A stretch of 64,000 nucleotides of DNA from Desulfomonile tiedjei (GTDB taxonomy: Bacteria; Desulfobacterota; Desulfomonilia; Desulfomonilales; Desulfomonilaceae). The position numbers and the translations under genes were made by a program. The notes under the pieces were generated by a model that ran no database searches, was not told the origin of the DNA, and saw only the letters and a list, made by a program, of their open reading frames with translations. Each line of letters starts with the position of its first letter. Position 1 is the first letter of the stretch. The DNA lies in NCBI GenBank assembly GCA_016212925.1, contig JACRDF010000048.1, positions 227,084-291,083 on the forward strand, in the 5' to 3' direction. Shown piece after piece: positions 23,044 through 34,783 of the stretch.

Positions 23044-24627
23044 CTACTTCTTCAACAGAGCCACCAGGTCAACGGAATGGTTTCGCAGCTCTTCGGCGCT
23101 AGGCATTTTGCCCAGGCGCATCAATTCTTCAATAGCTGCCATTTCCTTTTCATGGTTGTTTCCGGCCGCTGCGACCACGCGGTTGTTACTCACATAAAAC
23201 GCGATGAAGACCCTCGAAGAAACATCGCCGTGAACAATAATGTCGTCCCATTGCGTCGCATGCCCCACGTAGCGGAAGTATAGGTCGCCTTGAGTGGTCC
23301 AAAAGAAAGGAATACTCCTGTAAGGGACCTTCTTGCCCGCCATGTTGTGAGCGGCAATACGTCCTTGTTGTTGGGCGGTGCGCCAGTGTTCGATGCGCAG
23401 TTCCCGCCCTGAATAGTGCTCGGGAAATGTTGCAACGTCTCCCGCAGCGTAAACGTCTGCGCCGGCTCGGAAATACTCATCGACCTTCAGGCTGCCGTCG
23501 GACAGTAGGTCTATTCCCCGCAGAAACTCCGTGGCCGGTTTGACCCCGATGCCCACCACAACCAGGTCCGCCTGGATGCGCTCACCGCCCTCGAGCACAA
23601 CCGCTTCCACTGTCTTGTCGCCTTCGATCTTGGCCACCCGTGAGTTTAGTTTGAATTCGACGCGGTTTTCTTCGTGCATTTTCTGGAACATTTGTCCGAT
23701 TTCCTTGCCGAAAATCCCTTCGAATGGCACGGATTCCCCGGTGACCACGGTGACCGAAAGGTTACGTTGGCTGAGGCTGTAAGCGGTTTCGATCCCGATA
23801 AAGCCTCCACCGATAATGACCGCTTTGGAAGCGTGTTCGGCGGCTTGTACTATTGCCGTGGAATCCTCGAAACTCCTCAGCGTGAAAACATTGATTAAAT
23901 CCGCGCCGGGCACATCCAATCTTCTTGGGACAGCTCCAGGGGCCAGAAGTAAGGAATCGTATTGCAGTTTGTCCCCGGGGGCAAGAAATAGGGTCTTGTT
24001 TGCCAAATCAACTGCCGTCACTTCCGTTTCGAGCATGACCTCGATGTCATATTTTGCGTAAAAACCCTTTGAACGCAGTGGTAGCGCGTCTTCGTCCGAC
24101 TTGCCCTCAAGATATTCTTTACTCAATTGGGGGCGATCGTACGGAAGGCGATTCTCACGGGTTATCATGACCACGCGGCCCTTGAACCCGTCTTCGCGCA
24201 GGGTCTGAGCCGCGGCATTGCCGGCTGAACCCGCGCCGATTATGACGAAAGTCCTGTTGTCGCCTTGCGGGTCACCCTTGACCATGTCCGGCTTGCGACT
24301 CTGGACCATTTCTTCCGGTAGCAGCAGGACGAGATCATCTCCTTCGATCTCAAGGTCGTATCTGGGAACAGCATCCAGGGAGGGCGGCTCTTCCAAATCA
24401 CCGGTCTTGGCATTGTAAGCCGCATGGTGCCACGGGCAGACTACCCTTTCTCCACTCAGCACACCATCGGCCAGATCTGCACCGTAATGAGGGCACACCG
24501 CTCCAATGGCATAGAATTCACCATCTATTTTGCTTATCAATATTTTGTCTTCCCCGACATCGAACGACTTCATTTCTCCTTCGCGAACATCATTTGTCTT
24601 CGCTATGGCAACTCTCCTCGCGCTCAT
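23044..24627 (-). CDS. Rieske-FAD pyridine nucleotide-disulfide oxidoreductase
   Basis: About 527 residues. Residues 1-105 are a Rieske ferredoxin domain with C-P-H-Y-G-A-D-L and C-P-W-H-H-A binding a [2Fe-2S] cluster by two Cys and two His. The rest is an FAD/NAD(P)H reductase: I-G-A-G-S-A-G-N-A-A-A, Y-D-R-P-Q-L-S-K, I-I-G-G-G-F-I-G-I-E (NAD site) and Y-A-A-G-D-V-A. This is the architecture of AIFM3-like or ferredoxin-NAD(P)H reductases with a fused Rieske domain. I start at ATG 24627 (AGGAG 7 bases upstream). It is a single gene near a peroxide-stress regulator; electron transfer in redox stress is only inferred. Confidence 0.92.
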   Translation of the reverse strand: MSARRVAIAKTNDVREGEMKSFDVGEDKILISKIDGEFYAIGAVCPHYGADLADGVLSGERVVCPWHHAAYNAKTGDLEEPPSLDAVPRYDLEIEGDDLVLLLPEEMVQSRKPDMVKGDPQGDNRTFVIIGAGSAGNAAAQTLREDGFKGRVVMITRENRLPYDRPQLSKEYLEGKSDEDALPLRSKGFYAKYDIEVMLETEVTAVDLANKTLFLAPGDKLQYDSLLLAPGAVPRRLDVPGADLINVFTLRSFEDSTAIVQAAEHASKAVIIGGGFIGIETAYSLSQRNLSVTVVTGESVPFEGIFGKEIGQMFQKMHEENRVEFKLNSRVAKIEGDKTVEAVVLEGGERIQADLVVVGIGVKPATEFLRGIDLLSDGSLKVDEYFRAGADVYAAGDVATFPEHYSGRELRIEHWRTAQQQGRIAAHNMAGKKVPYRSIPFFWTTQGDLYFRYVGHATQWDDIIVHGDVSSRVFIAFYVSNNRVVAAAGNNHEKEMAAIEELMRLGKMPSAEELRNHSVDLVALLKK

Positions 24628-24795
24628 TTGGCACTCCTTTCTTACCATGGAGAATCAACAATAATTTCCGGCCACCGAACACAAGAATAGATTCCGATGC
24701 ATCGTGTTAATTAATGTGATCATTCGATCAAGCGTGGGAAAGATCCGTTTAGTTAGGGCCTTAAAAGCTACTATTACCTAGTCCGTTGTTCCGGC

Positions 24796-25320
24796 TCAAT
24801 CGCAAAGGGTGAGTTCCTGTATCAATCTCTTTAACCGGAGCAACGAATCATTTGAGATCTTTGTAATTTCATATCCGGCTACATATTCCCCGAAGTCATC
24901 TTCAGTTTTGATCCAGCGGCAAACCGCATCGAAAGTGGCTTTGGTGCGGCCCCCGGCATGATCCGACACGACGGTGAAGGTCCTCACTTCCCCTATCTCG
25001 GCCATAATTCCTGTCACCTGGATGCCACTTTCCGTGACGTCGTTTACTTTGCCTTCCTTGCCGGGTGATTTCGCGTCGAAGACCGTCACATCGCGAAATA
25101 TGTAGCACCGCGGGAGTGCACGCAGGTGCGGAAGGTCGTGCGAGGCCGTCTTCGTCATTAGCGCATGTCGTTGCCTCGCGATTTCTATGTCCCTGAGTTG
25201 CTCTAGAACGCTCATGTACTGGCCGGGCGTGATCTGGTATTTTTCCATTATGGGAACATCACCCAGCCCTTCCCGGATGTCATGCAGGATTTCTTTGACA
25301 TGTAGCTTCACGCTTGTCAT
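24796..25320 (-). CDS. PilZ-like domain protein
   Basis: About 174 residues from ATG 25320, with AAGGAGG 6 bases upstream; the frame is open to 25449 but without a ribosome binding site. The N-terminal half is helical. The C-terminal half has a strand pattern and the motif N-D-V-T-E-S-G-I-Q-V-T-G, matching the D/N-x-S/T-x-x-G part of PilZ c-di-GMP-binding domains, with arginines just before it (R-C-Y-I-F-R). The arginine spacing differs from the classic R-x-x-x-R, so c-di-GMP binding is uncertain. It lies divergent to the PerR-like gene. Confidence 0.65.
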   Translation of the reverse strand: MTSVKLHVKEILHDIREGLGDVPIMEKYQITPGQYMSVLEQLRDIEIARQRHALMTKTASHDLPHLRALPRCYIFRDVTVFDAKSPGKEGKVNDVTESGIQVTGIMAEIGEVRTFTVVSDHAGGRTKATFDAVCRWIKTEDDFGEYVAGYEITKISNDSLLRLKRLIQELTLCD

Positions 25321-25475
25321 CGGCAGCCTCCTTTCCGGCCAGGTCAAAACAATTCCAGTATAACCTAAACCGCTTCCACGGTTAAGGGATTCCGTGAGGG
25401 GTTCCCTTGGGCGCTGATCGGCGGCGTCCGAAAAAGGAATTGACACCACGTCGAAATTGGCACTATCCTATCAGG

Positions 25476-25487
25476 TACTAATTGTTG
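25476..25487. promoter_or_regulatory. Shared 12-bp motif upstream of perR-like gene
   Basis: TACTAATTGTTG here recurs exactly at 30243-30254, 20 bp before the octaheme cytochrome gene. A looser relative (reverse strand of TTAGTAAT) lies upstream of the di-heme peroxidase at about 26168-26178. It may be an operator for the Fur-family protein, or chance. Confidence 0.25.
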
Positions 25488-25506
25488 CCAGCCAGGAATT
25501 GATACA

Positions 25507-25968
25507 ATGGCCGTAAGTCCCGAAGAAGTAGAGCGCAGGATCGCTGCCTTTGCCGAGGCCTGCCGATCCGCGGGTATCAGAATGACCCATCAGCGGATGG
25601 AGATCTACAAAGAGGTTGCGGCAACAGAGGAGCATCCCGACGCAGAAACCATCTACACTCGGGTGCGCCGAAGAATCCCGGTCATTTCTCTGGACACGGT
25701 ATACAGAACGCTCACGACCCTGGAAAAGCTCGGGGTTGTATCGAGAGTGTACGCGTTATGTGACCGGTCGCGTTTTGACGCTCACATGGCGCCACACCAT
25801 CATTTTCTATGCATCGAATGCGGAATAATTCGCGATTTCTCGTTTGCGGATGCCGACGAGTTACGAATCCCCAAGGAGGTTCAATCCTGGGGAACCATGA
25901 AGTCTGTTCACGTGGAGGTCAGGGCGGCTTGCCTAAAATGCACGAATCGAAAGAAAGGCCGCCCTTGA
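25507..25968 (+). CDS. Fur-family regulator, PerR-like
   Basis: 153 residues. Winged helix at about 20-90 with D-T-V-Y-R-T-L-T-T-L-E-K-L-G-V-V, then the dimerisation domain with H-H-H-F-L-C-I-E-C-G and a second C-L-K-C, together a structural Cys4 zinc site as in PerR and Fur. The E-E-H-P-D-A-E-T-I-Y segment carries the histidine that PerR oxidises when sensing peroxide. Its position just upstream of a di-heme peroxidase and katG argues for a peroxide-responsive repressor rather than an iron regulator. AGGA lies about 9 bases before ATG. Confidence 0.88.
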   Translation: MAVSPEEVERRIAAFAEACRSAGIRMTHQRMEIYKEVAATEEHPDAETIYTRVRRRIPVISLDTVYRTLTTLEKLGVVSRVYALCDRSRFDAHMAPHHHFLCIECGIIRDFSFADADELRIPKEVQSWGTMKSVHVEVRAACLKCTNRKKGRP

Positions 25969-26279
25969 TCGTTGTCCAACAAGCAAAGCGGTGAGCGGAC
26001 CTGGGCTCGTCCGAGCCACGGCCAAGGACATGATGAAAAGACCGGGAATTTTACCGTCGCAGCACAAACCGTGGGACCCTGATCCGGGAATGAACCCTTA
26101 AGACAGGCAAGATGGCATGAATACCTGCCTCCGAGCCAACAAGGAGGGGGTTGTTAATTTGGCGCCAGTTAGTAATAATTTGGACATGGCATCAATTCTT
26201 AATTAACCCGGACGCGTCCGTTCCAAAGCACGCGTCGCAACTAGCCAATTTTTAGGCCAAAAATGGGAGGGTACAATCA
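25969..26279. other. Intergenic region upstream of di-heme peroxidase
   Basis: About 310 bp. It has a GGCTCG-TC-CGAGCC hairpin (26004-26017) after the regulator gene and an AT-rich stretch (26155-26205) likely to hold the peroxidase promoter. GGGAGGG precedes the ATG at 26280. Confidence 0.45.
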
Positions 26280-29932
<3,653 letters not shown>

Positions 29933-30273
29933 TAGTCGCATAAACGTCTTGGAGGGCTTCTGAAGCGTATTTTGAACTGCAAATCGGATGATCGGGAGGC
30001 GATACCCGGTACGAATTATCTAACATCTGCAATTGCGAGCGCGTAGCCCGAAGCAATCTCCATTGGTGGGACAGGCTTGCAGCCTGTCTTCTAGAATGAC
30101 CGGCAAGATGCCGGTCCCACCGAAAATGAGATTGCTTCGGGCTTATCGCCCTCGCAAGGACACCTTTCGGCAATATTATATCCTTTTTTGGCGAAGTGGT
30201 ATGACTTGCCTCTGGATGCCGAATCTGTTAACCTATCCAAAATACTAATTGTTGTTGGTTCAGGGAGGGGTTT
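29933..30273. other. Intergenic region with nested palindromes
   Basis: About 340 bp between katG and the octaheme cytochrome, mostly the composite repeat at 30033-30157. The copy of TACTAATTGTTG at 30243-30254 and GGGAGG before the ATG are the only candidate signals. Confidence 0.6.
30033..30157. repeat. Composite palindrome: one repeat nested in another
   Basis: Outer arms 30033-30060 (TTGCGAGCGCG...GAAGCAATCTC) and 30128-30157 (GAGATTGCTTCG...CTCGCAA) are the same family as 6582-6657, whose loop is only 14 nt. Here the loop holds a second element bounded by GGTGGGAC (30065-30072) and GTCCCACC (30114-30121), with hairpins GACAGGCT-TGC-AGCCTGTC (30070-30088) and GACCGGC-AAGAT-GCCGGTC (30098-30116). 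Confidence 0.8.
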
Positions 30274-32679
30274 ATGCAGAATTGGTACATCGGAATTGTT
30301 TTTGGTGTCATCCTCCTCGCTACTGTGGGCGTCTGGCAGGCGCAACACCACACCATAGCAAATGCCGGCTCCTCCTCCCCCCAGGCTACGACCCCGGATG
30401 GCTACACGGGGTCGGTCAGTTGCCGAAAATGCCACGAGAAATTCTACCAATTGTGGGCTCCTTCTCATCACGGGCTGGCAATGCAGCCATATACCGCTGA
30501 ACTCGCCAAGAACCGGCTCACACCCCAAGAGCAAGATATCGTCATAGGAGACCGTCAATATCGCGCCGAATTCGGCGACGACGCGGGGTGGGTCATTGAA
30601 CGAGGCCCCGGAGGCGAAAAGAAATTCCGGATAGACCATGCAATGGGGGGCAAGAACGTTTACTACTTCCTCACTACTCTGGATCGAGGTCGCCTCCAGA
30701 CCCTTCCCGTGGCATACGACGTGAACAAGAAGGAATGGCTCGACATGGCTGCGAGCGGGGTGCGTCACTTTCCGGGTCAGACGGATGAACCGATAAACTG
30801 GAAGGACTGGCAGTACACCTTCAACACGGCCTGCTACGGCTGTCACGTGAGCCAGGTCTCCACAAACTATGATCTGAAAACGGACACATACCACACGGTC
30901 TGGCGGGAGCCGGGCATTAATTGTGAAACCTGCCACGGTCCCGCGGATGAACATATTCGCGTGTGCGAAGCCGCGCCGAAAGGGATCGTTCCCAAGGACC
31001 TGAAGATTACTCGAGGCGGTCGGGACTTCTCCAAGGAACAGAACAATGCGACGTGTTCGAGCTGCCATGCCAAAGCGACCGTGCTCACGGAGACCTTCCG
31101 ACCCGGTGACAGATTCTTCGACCATTTCGGTCTTGTAACGCTCGAAAGCCCCGATTATTACCCCGATGGCCGTGACCTTGGAGAGAACTACACTTACACC
31201 TCCTGGCTTGTGAGCCCTTGCGTGAAATCAGGCAAGCTCGACTGCTTCCACTGCCATACTTCGAGCGGCCGGTACAAGTTCAAGGCCGAAGAAAAAGCCA
31301 ACCAGGCCTGTATGCCGTGCCATCAAGACAAGGTCGGCAACCCGACTGAGCACACGCACCACAAAGCCGACAGTCCTGGCAACAAATGCATCTCTTGCCA
31401 TATGCCGATGACGGAATTCGCTCGGATGCGCAGGAGCGACCATTCGATGCTTCCACCGACCCCGGCGGCAACCGCGGCCTTCAAGTCCCCTAACGCTTGC
31501 AACCTTTGCCACAACGACCAGACCACTGAATGGGCTGATGAATGGGTCCGCAAGTGGCGCAAACGAGATTATCAGACTGCAGTACTTCACCGGGCAGGAC
31601 TGATCGATGCTGCACGCAAACGTGACTGGACCAAGCTGCCGGACATGCTCGACTACGTGACAAGCAAAGATCGGGACGAGGTCTTTGCCACGTCTCTTAT
31701 CCGCCTTGTACCGGCTTCCGGGGACCCGCGAGCGGTACCGGCGCTGCTCAAGGCGATCAAGGACCCCTCGCCCCTTATGCGCTCTGCAGCTGCTCAGGCC
31801 CTGCAAAACGTTTCTACCGAAGAATCTGTTCTAGCGCTCGTTGAGGCTACCGGCGATGAGTACCGTCTTGTTCGAGTGCGCGCTGCGGCGTCGCTTGCCG
31901 GTTACCAAAACCTCCCGCTGACGGATGCGGACAAGAAAAGGGTCGAGGCCGCAAGCAAGGAGTATCTGGCTTCAATCCTGTCGCGGCCGGACCAGTGGGA
32001 CTCCCACTACAACCTGGGCAACTACTACCTCGACCGCGGTGATTTCAAGCAGGCCGTTGCTTCTTATGACACGGCGCTCAAGATGGAGCCCCGTGGCGTA
32101 CTCTCTATGGTCAACGCAGCGATGGCGTATGCTCGTATGGGAGAGAACCAAAAGGCCAATGACGCTTTGCAGAAGGCATTGAAAGTAGCCCCTGATAACG
32201 CTGCCGCGAATTTTAACATGGGCCTGCTCAAGGCCGAGGAGAATGATATTGTCACCGCGGAGAAGCACCTGAGAGCAGCCCTCAAGGCCGATTCTCAAAT
32301 GGCTCAGGCAGCGTACAACCTTTCCGTCATCCTCTCCAAGGATCGGATAGACGAGGCTGTGGATTTATGCAGCAATGCCGCAGCAATGCGGCCTGACATG
32401 CCCAGGTATGCCGTTACGCTGGCCTTTTATCAACAACAGAAGGGAGACCTCCCGGGAGCTGCCAGCACACTGGACGGCCTCATTACAAGATACCCGGCCA
32501 ATGCTGATGCCTACGTGCTCTTGGGTGGGATCTATGAGAAACAGGGGAAAAAGGCCGAGGCCGAAGGAGTGTACAACAAGGGACTGGCCGTGGCAGGCAT
32601 GCCGGACCAGTACAAGATTCGCATGAAGGTGCGCCTGGAAGCCCTCAAGGGTGCGCCTCAAGACGAGCCAGAGAAGTGA
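30274..32679 (+). CDS. Octaheme c-type cytochrome with HEAT and TPR repeats
   Basis: 801 residues, exported or anchored by an N-terminal hydrophobic helix (G-I-V-F-G-V-I-L-L-A-T-V-G). Eight C-x-x-C-H heme sites at about residues 50, 187, 217, 261, 324, 346, 372 and 409 (C-R-K-C-H, C-Y-G-C-H, C-E-T-C-H, C-S-S-C-H, C-F-H-C-H, C-M-P-C-H, C-I-S-C-H, C-N-L-C-H). Residues about 470-560 are HEAT-like (D-P-R-A-V-P-A-L-L-K-A-I-K-D) and about 570-790 are TPR (W-D-S-H-Y-N-L-G-N-Y-Y-L-D-R-G-D-F-K-Q-A). The arrangement suggests a periplasmic electron carrier or multiheme enzyme that docks a partner through its repeats. GGGAGG 5 bases upstream supports the start. Confidence 0.92.
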   Translation: MQNWYIGIVFGVILLATVGVWQAQHHTIANAGSSSPQATTPDGYTGSVSCRKCHEKFYQLWAPSHHGLAMQPYTAELAKNRLTPQEQDIVIGDRQYRAEFGDDAGWVIERGPGGEKKFRIDHAMGGKNVYYFLTTLDRGRLQTLPVAYDVNKKEWLDMAASGVRHFPGQTDEPINWKDWQYTFNTACYGCHVSQVSTNYDLKTDTYHTVWREPGINCETCHGPADEHIRVCEAAPKGIVPKDLKITRGGRDFSKEQNNATCSSCHAKATVLTETFRPGDRFFDHFGLVTLESPDYYPDGRDLGENYTYTSWLVSPCVKSGKLDCFHCHTSSGRYKFKAEEKANQACMPCHQDKVGNPTEHTHHKADSPGNKCISCHMPMTEFARMRRSDHSMLPPTPAATAAFKSPNACNLCHNDQTTEWADEWVRKWRKRDYQTAVLHRAGLIDAARKRDWTKLPDMLDYVTSKDRDEVFATSLIRLVPASGDPRAVPALLKAIKDPSPLMRSAAAQALQNVSTEESVLALVEATGDEYRLVRVRAAASLAGYQNLPLTDADKKRVEAASKEYLASILSRPDQWDSHYNLGNYYLDRGDFKQAVASYDTALKMEPRGVLSMVNAAMAYARMGENQKANDALQKALKVAPDNAAANFNMGLLKAEENDIVTAEKHLRAALKADSQMAQAAYNLSVILSKDRIDEAVDLCSNAAAMRPDMPRYAVTLAFYQQQKGDLPGAASTLDGLITRYPANADAYVLLGGIYEKQGKKAEAEGVYNKGLAVAGMPDQYKIRMKVRLEALKGAPQDEPEK

Positions 32680-32742
32680 CTCGATCGAATACTTGATAAG
32701 CGTGAATTCTACAGGAAGGGGGTGAGTGAGGAAAAAAAAGTA

Positions 32743-32806
32743 CAAGAACAAAGAACTGGTCGAATGTTCAGGTCCCTAGGAAATTGGTATCACGACCATG
32801 TTCTTG
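32743..32806 (+). promoter_or_regulatory. Bulged stem-loop in sulfatase leader
   Basis: CAAGAACA + TGGTCG (32743-32750, 32757-32762, separated by the 6-nt bulge AAGAAC) pairs with CGACCA-TGTTCTTG (32793-32806). This gives a 14-bp stem with one bulge just before the first sulfatase gene. An RNA control element or decayed repeat are both possible. Confidence 0.35.
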
Positions 32807-32837
32807 AGCAAACTTACTAAACGAAGGGGGAAGATTA

Positions 32838-34559
32838 ATGGTACTAAGAAAAGGGCCAATCCTGTCGGCCTTTGCCGCAATTTGTCTTGTTCTGGCTTTG
32901 ATGGCGGGCCCAACATTTGCCCAAGACAAGAAGCCAAACATTCTGTTTATCATGGGAGACGACATCGGCTGGATGCAGCCGGGCATCTACCATCGCGGGT
33001 TGATGGTCGGTGAGACTCCGAACATAGACCGGATCGGGAACGAGGGTGCGATCTTCATGACCTATTACGCTGAGCAGAGTTGCACCGCCGGGCGCAACGC
33101 CTTCTTCACGGGCATGAATCCGCTGCGCACGGGCATGATCCCGCCGCAGCTCCCGGGCAGCCCGTCCTATCTTCGGCCCGGCACCCCGGCGCTCGCCAAG
33201 TTCCTGCTGGATCTCGGCTACACCACTGGCGAGTTCGGCAAAAACCACCTGGGCGACCATGCGGATTCCCTGCCGACCGCCCACGGCTTCCAGGAATACT
33301 GGGGCTACCTGTACCACCTGGACGCCATGCAGGGGGTGAGCTTCCCCGATATCAACAAGACCCCCACTGAGCAGGCCATTTGTCCGCCTTGCAAGAACAC
33401 GCCCATACCGGGAATCCCGGAGGTCGCGGGCGCAATTGACCCTAAAGACGGCGTGTGCCTGACGCCCCCGCGGCCGTGCCTCTGGTGCAAGTCCTCGGAC
33501 GGCACGGCGAAGAACCAGACATGCAAGGACGAGGGCCCGCTGACACTCGAGCGTTCGAAGACGGTGGACGAGGAGATCTCGGCCAAGGTGATCGACTTCC
33601 TCGATCGCAACGACCCCAAGAAGACCAACAAGCCCTTCTTCGTCTGGTACAACCCGGCGCGCATGCACGTCACGACCGTACTGTCGGACAAGTACATGGC
33701 GATGGTGGCTGAGCCTGGCGGCAAGGATTGGGGTGTGAATGAAGCCGGCATGAAGCAGATGGACGACAACATCGGCTACGTGCTCAAGAAGCTCGAGGAC
33801 ATGGGCCAGCTCGACAATACCATCGTCGTCTTCACGACCGACAACGGCGCCGAGACCTTCACCTTCCCCGACGGCGGCACCACGCCCTTCAAGGGCTCCA
33901 AGATGAACACCTGGGAAGGCGGCATGCGCGCTCCGTGCGTCATGCGCTGGCCGGGTCACATTAAGCGGGGCACGGTCTTGGACGGGATCTTCGCGTCCCT
34001 GGACTGGCTTCCCACGTTCGTTGAGATCGCTGGTGGTCCTAAAGCCAATGAGTTAAAGGCGCAGATCGAAAAAGGGGCCTATAAAGGCATCGTCAAGACG
34101 ACGCTGGACGGTGTTAATCAGATTGACTACCTGACGGGCAAGTCGGCAAAGTCCGCGCGCGACACCTTCTTCTACTATTCCAGCTCGCATCCGTCGGCGG
34201 TGCGCTACAAGAATTGGAAGATGTATTTCGCGATCGCGCCCGAAACCGCGACGGGCTTCAACGTTCCGGGAGTCCAGACCCAGTTCGCAGCCGGCGTGGT
34301 AAACCTCAAGCGCGATCCATTCGAGACGTCGATGGGGGGGGGCGAGGAGAAAAAAGCGAGTTTCTGGTTCAGCGGAGCGCTCGCCGGGCCGGTCACGGCT
34401 TGGATATACGACTGGAACCTGCTGCCCATCGGCCAGGCGCTGTGGCTCAAGGAGCTCGAGACCTACCAGAAGTACCCGCCGATGCAGGATCCGGCGAGCT
34501 ACAACCTGGACCAGGTCATGGAACAGCTCAAGAAGGGGCAGGGCCACCCGTCCCAATAG
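32838..34559 (+). CDS. Exported sulfatase 1 (formylglycine type)
   Basis: 573 residues with a signal peptide ending near F-A-Q. Sulfatase fold: N-I-L-F-I-M-G-D-D-I-G-W (metal-binding Asp pair), and S-C-T-A-G-R-N-A-F-F-T-G carrying the formylglycine precursor Cys82 in a C-x-A-x-R context, then G-E-F-G-K-N-H-L-G-D and F-T-T-D-N-G-A-E (second metal motif). It hydrolyses an unknown sulfate ester in the periplasm or outside the cell. The Cys must be converted by a maturase (anSME or FGE) encoded elsewhere. Its C-terminal Y-P-P-M-Q-D-P-A-S-Y-N-L-D is shared with the second sulfatase, so the two are paralogues. Confidence 0.93.
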   Translation: MVLRKGPILSAFAAICLVLALMAGPTFAQDKKPNILFIMGDDIGWMQPGIYHRGLMVGETPNIDRIGNEGAIFMTYYAEQSCTAGRNAFFTGMNPLRTGMIPPQLPGSPSYLRPGTPALAKFLLDLGYTTGEFGKNHLGDHADSLPTAHGFQEYWGYLYHLDAMQGVSFPDINKTPTEQAICPPCKNTPIPGIPEVAGAIDPKDGVCLTPPRPCLWCKSSDGTAKNQTCKDEGPLTLERSKTVDEEISAKVIDFLDRNDPKKTNKPFFVWYNPARMHVTTVLSDKYMAMVAEPGGKDWGVNEAGMKQMDDNIGYVLKKLEDMGQLDNTIVVFTTDNGAETFTFPDGGTTPFKGSKMNTWEGGMRAPCVMRWPGHIKRGTVLDGIFASLDWLPTFVEIAGGPKANELKAQIEKGAYKGIVKTTLDGVNQIDYLTGKSAKSARDTFFYYSSSHPSAVRYKNWKMYFAIAPETATGFNVPGVQTQFAAGVVNLKRDPFETSMGGGEEKKASFWFSGALAGPVTAWIYDWNLLPIGQALWLKELETYQKYPPMQDPASYNLDQVMEQLKKGQGHPSQ

Positions 34560-34591
34560 TCGATCGCCAGCTTAGGATTGATAACGACGGT

Positions 34592-34615
34592 GGGCGGCTC
34601 GAAAACGGGCCGCCC
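34592..34615 (+). terminator. Terminator-like hairpin after sulfatase 1
   Basis: GGGCGGC (34592-34598) and GCCGCCC (34609-34615) with a 10-nt A-rich loop, followed by TTCTGCTC. The U-tract is poor, so termination may be partial. Confidence 0.5.
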
Positions 34616-34783
34616 TTCTGCTCGGAGGACGGAGCGTGGAGACGGCCCACGGATGTGGGCTGTCTCAGCCAGTCATAATGAGGCGATGCGAATACTCGAA
34701 AAATTCGCCCCATACACTATGGACCGCGCCAAGTATTAGGACACTTGAGTTGTGTAACAGGAAAACAATCTGGAGGCCCGAAG

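Noticed and set aside
32844..33959. 371-codon minus-strand open frame
   Set aside because: It lies opposite sulfatase 1 and has the skewed H/R/V composition of antisense translation.
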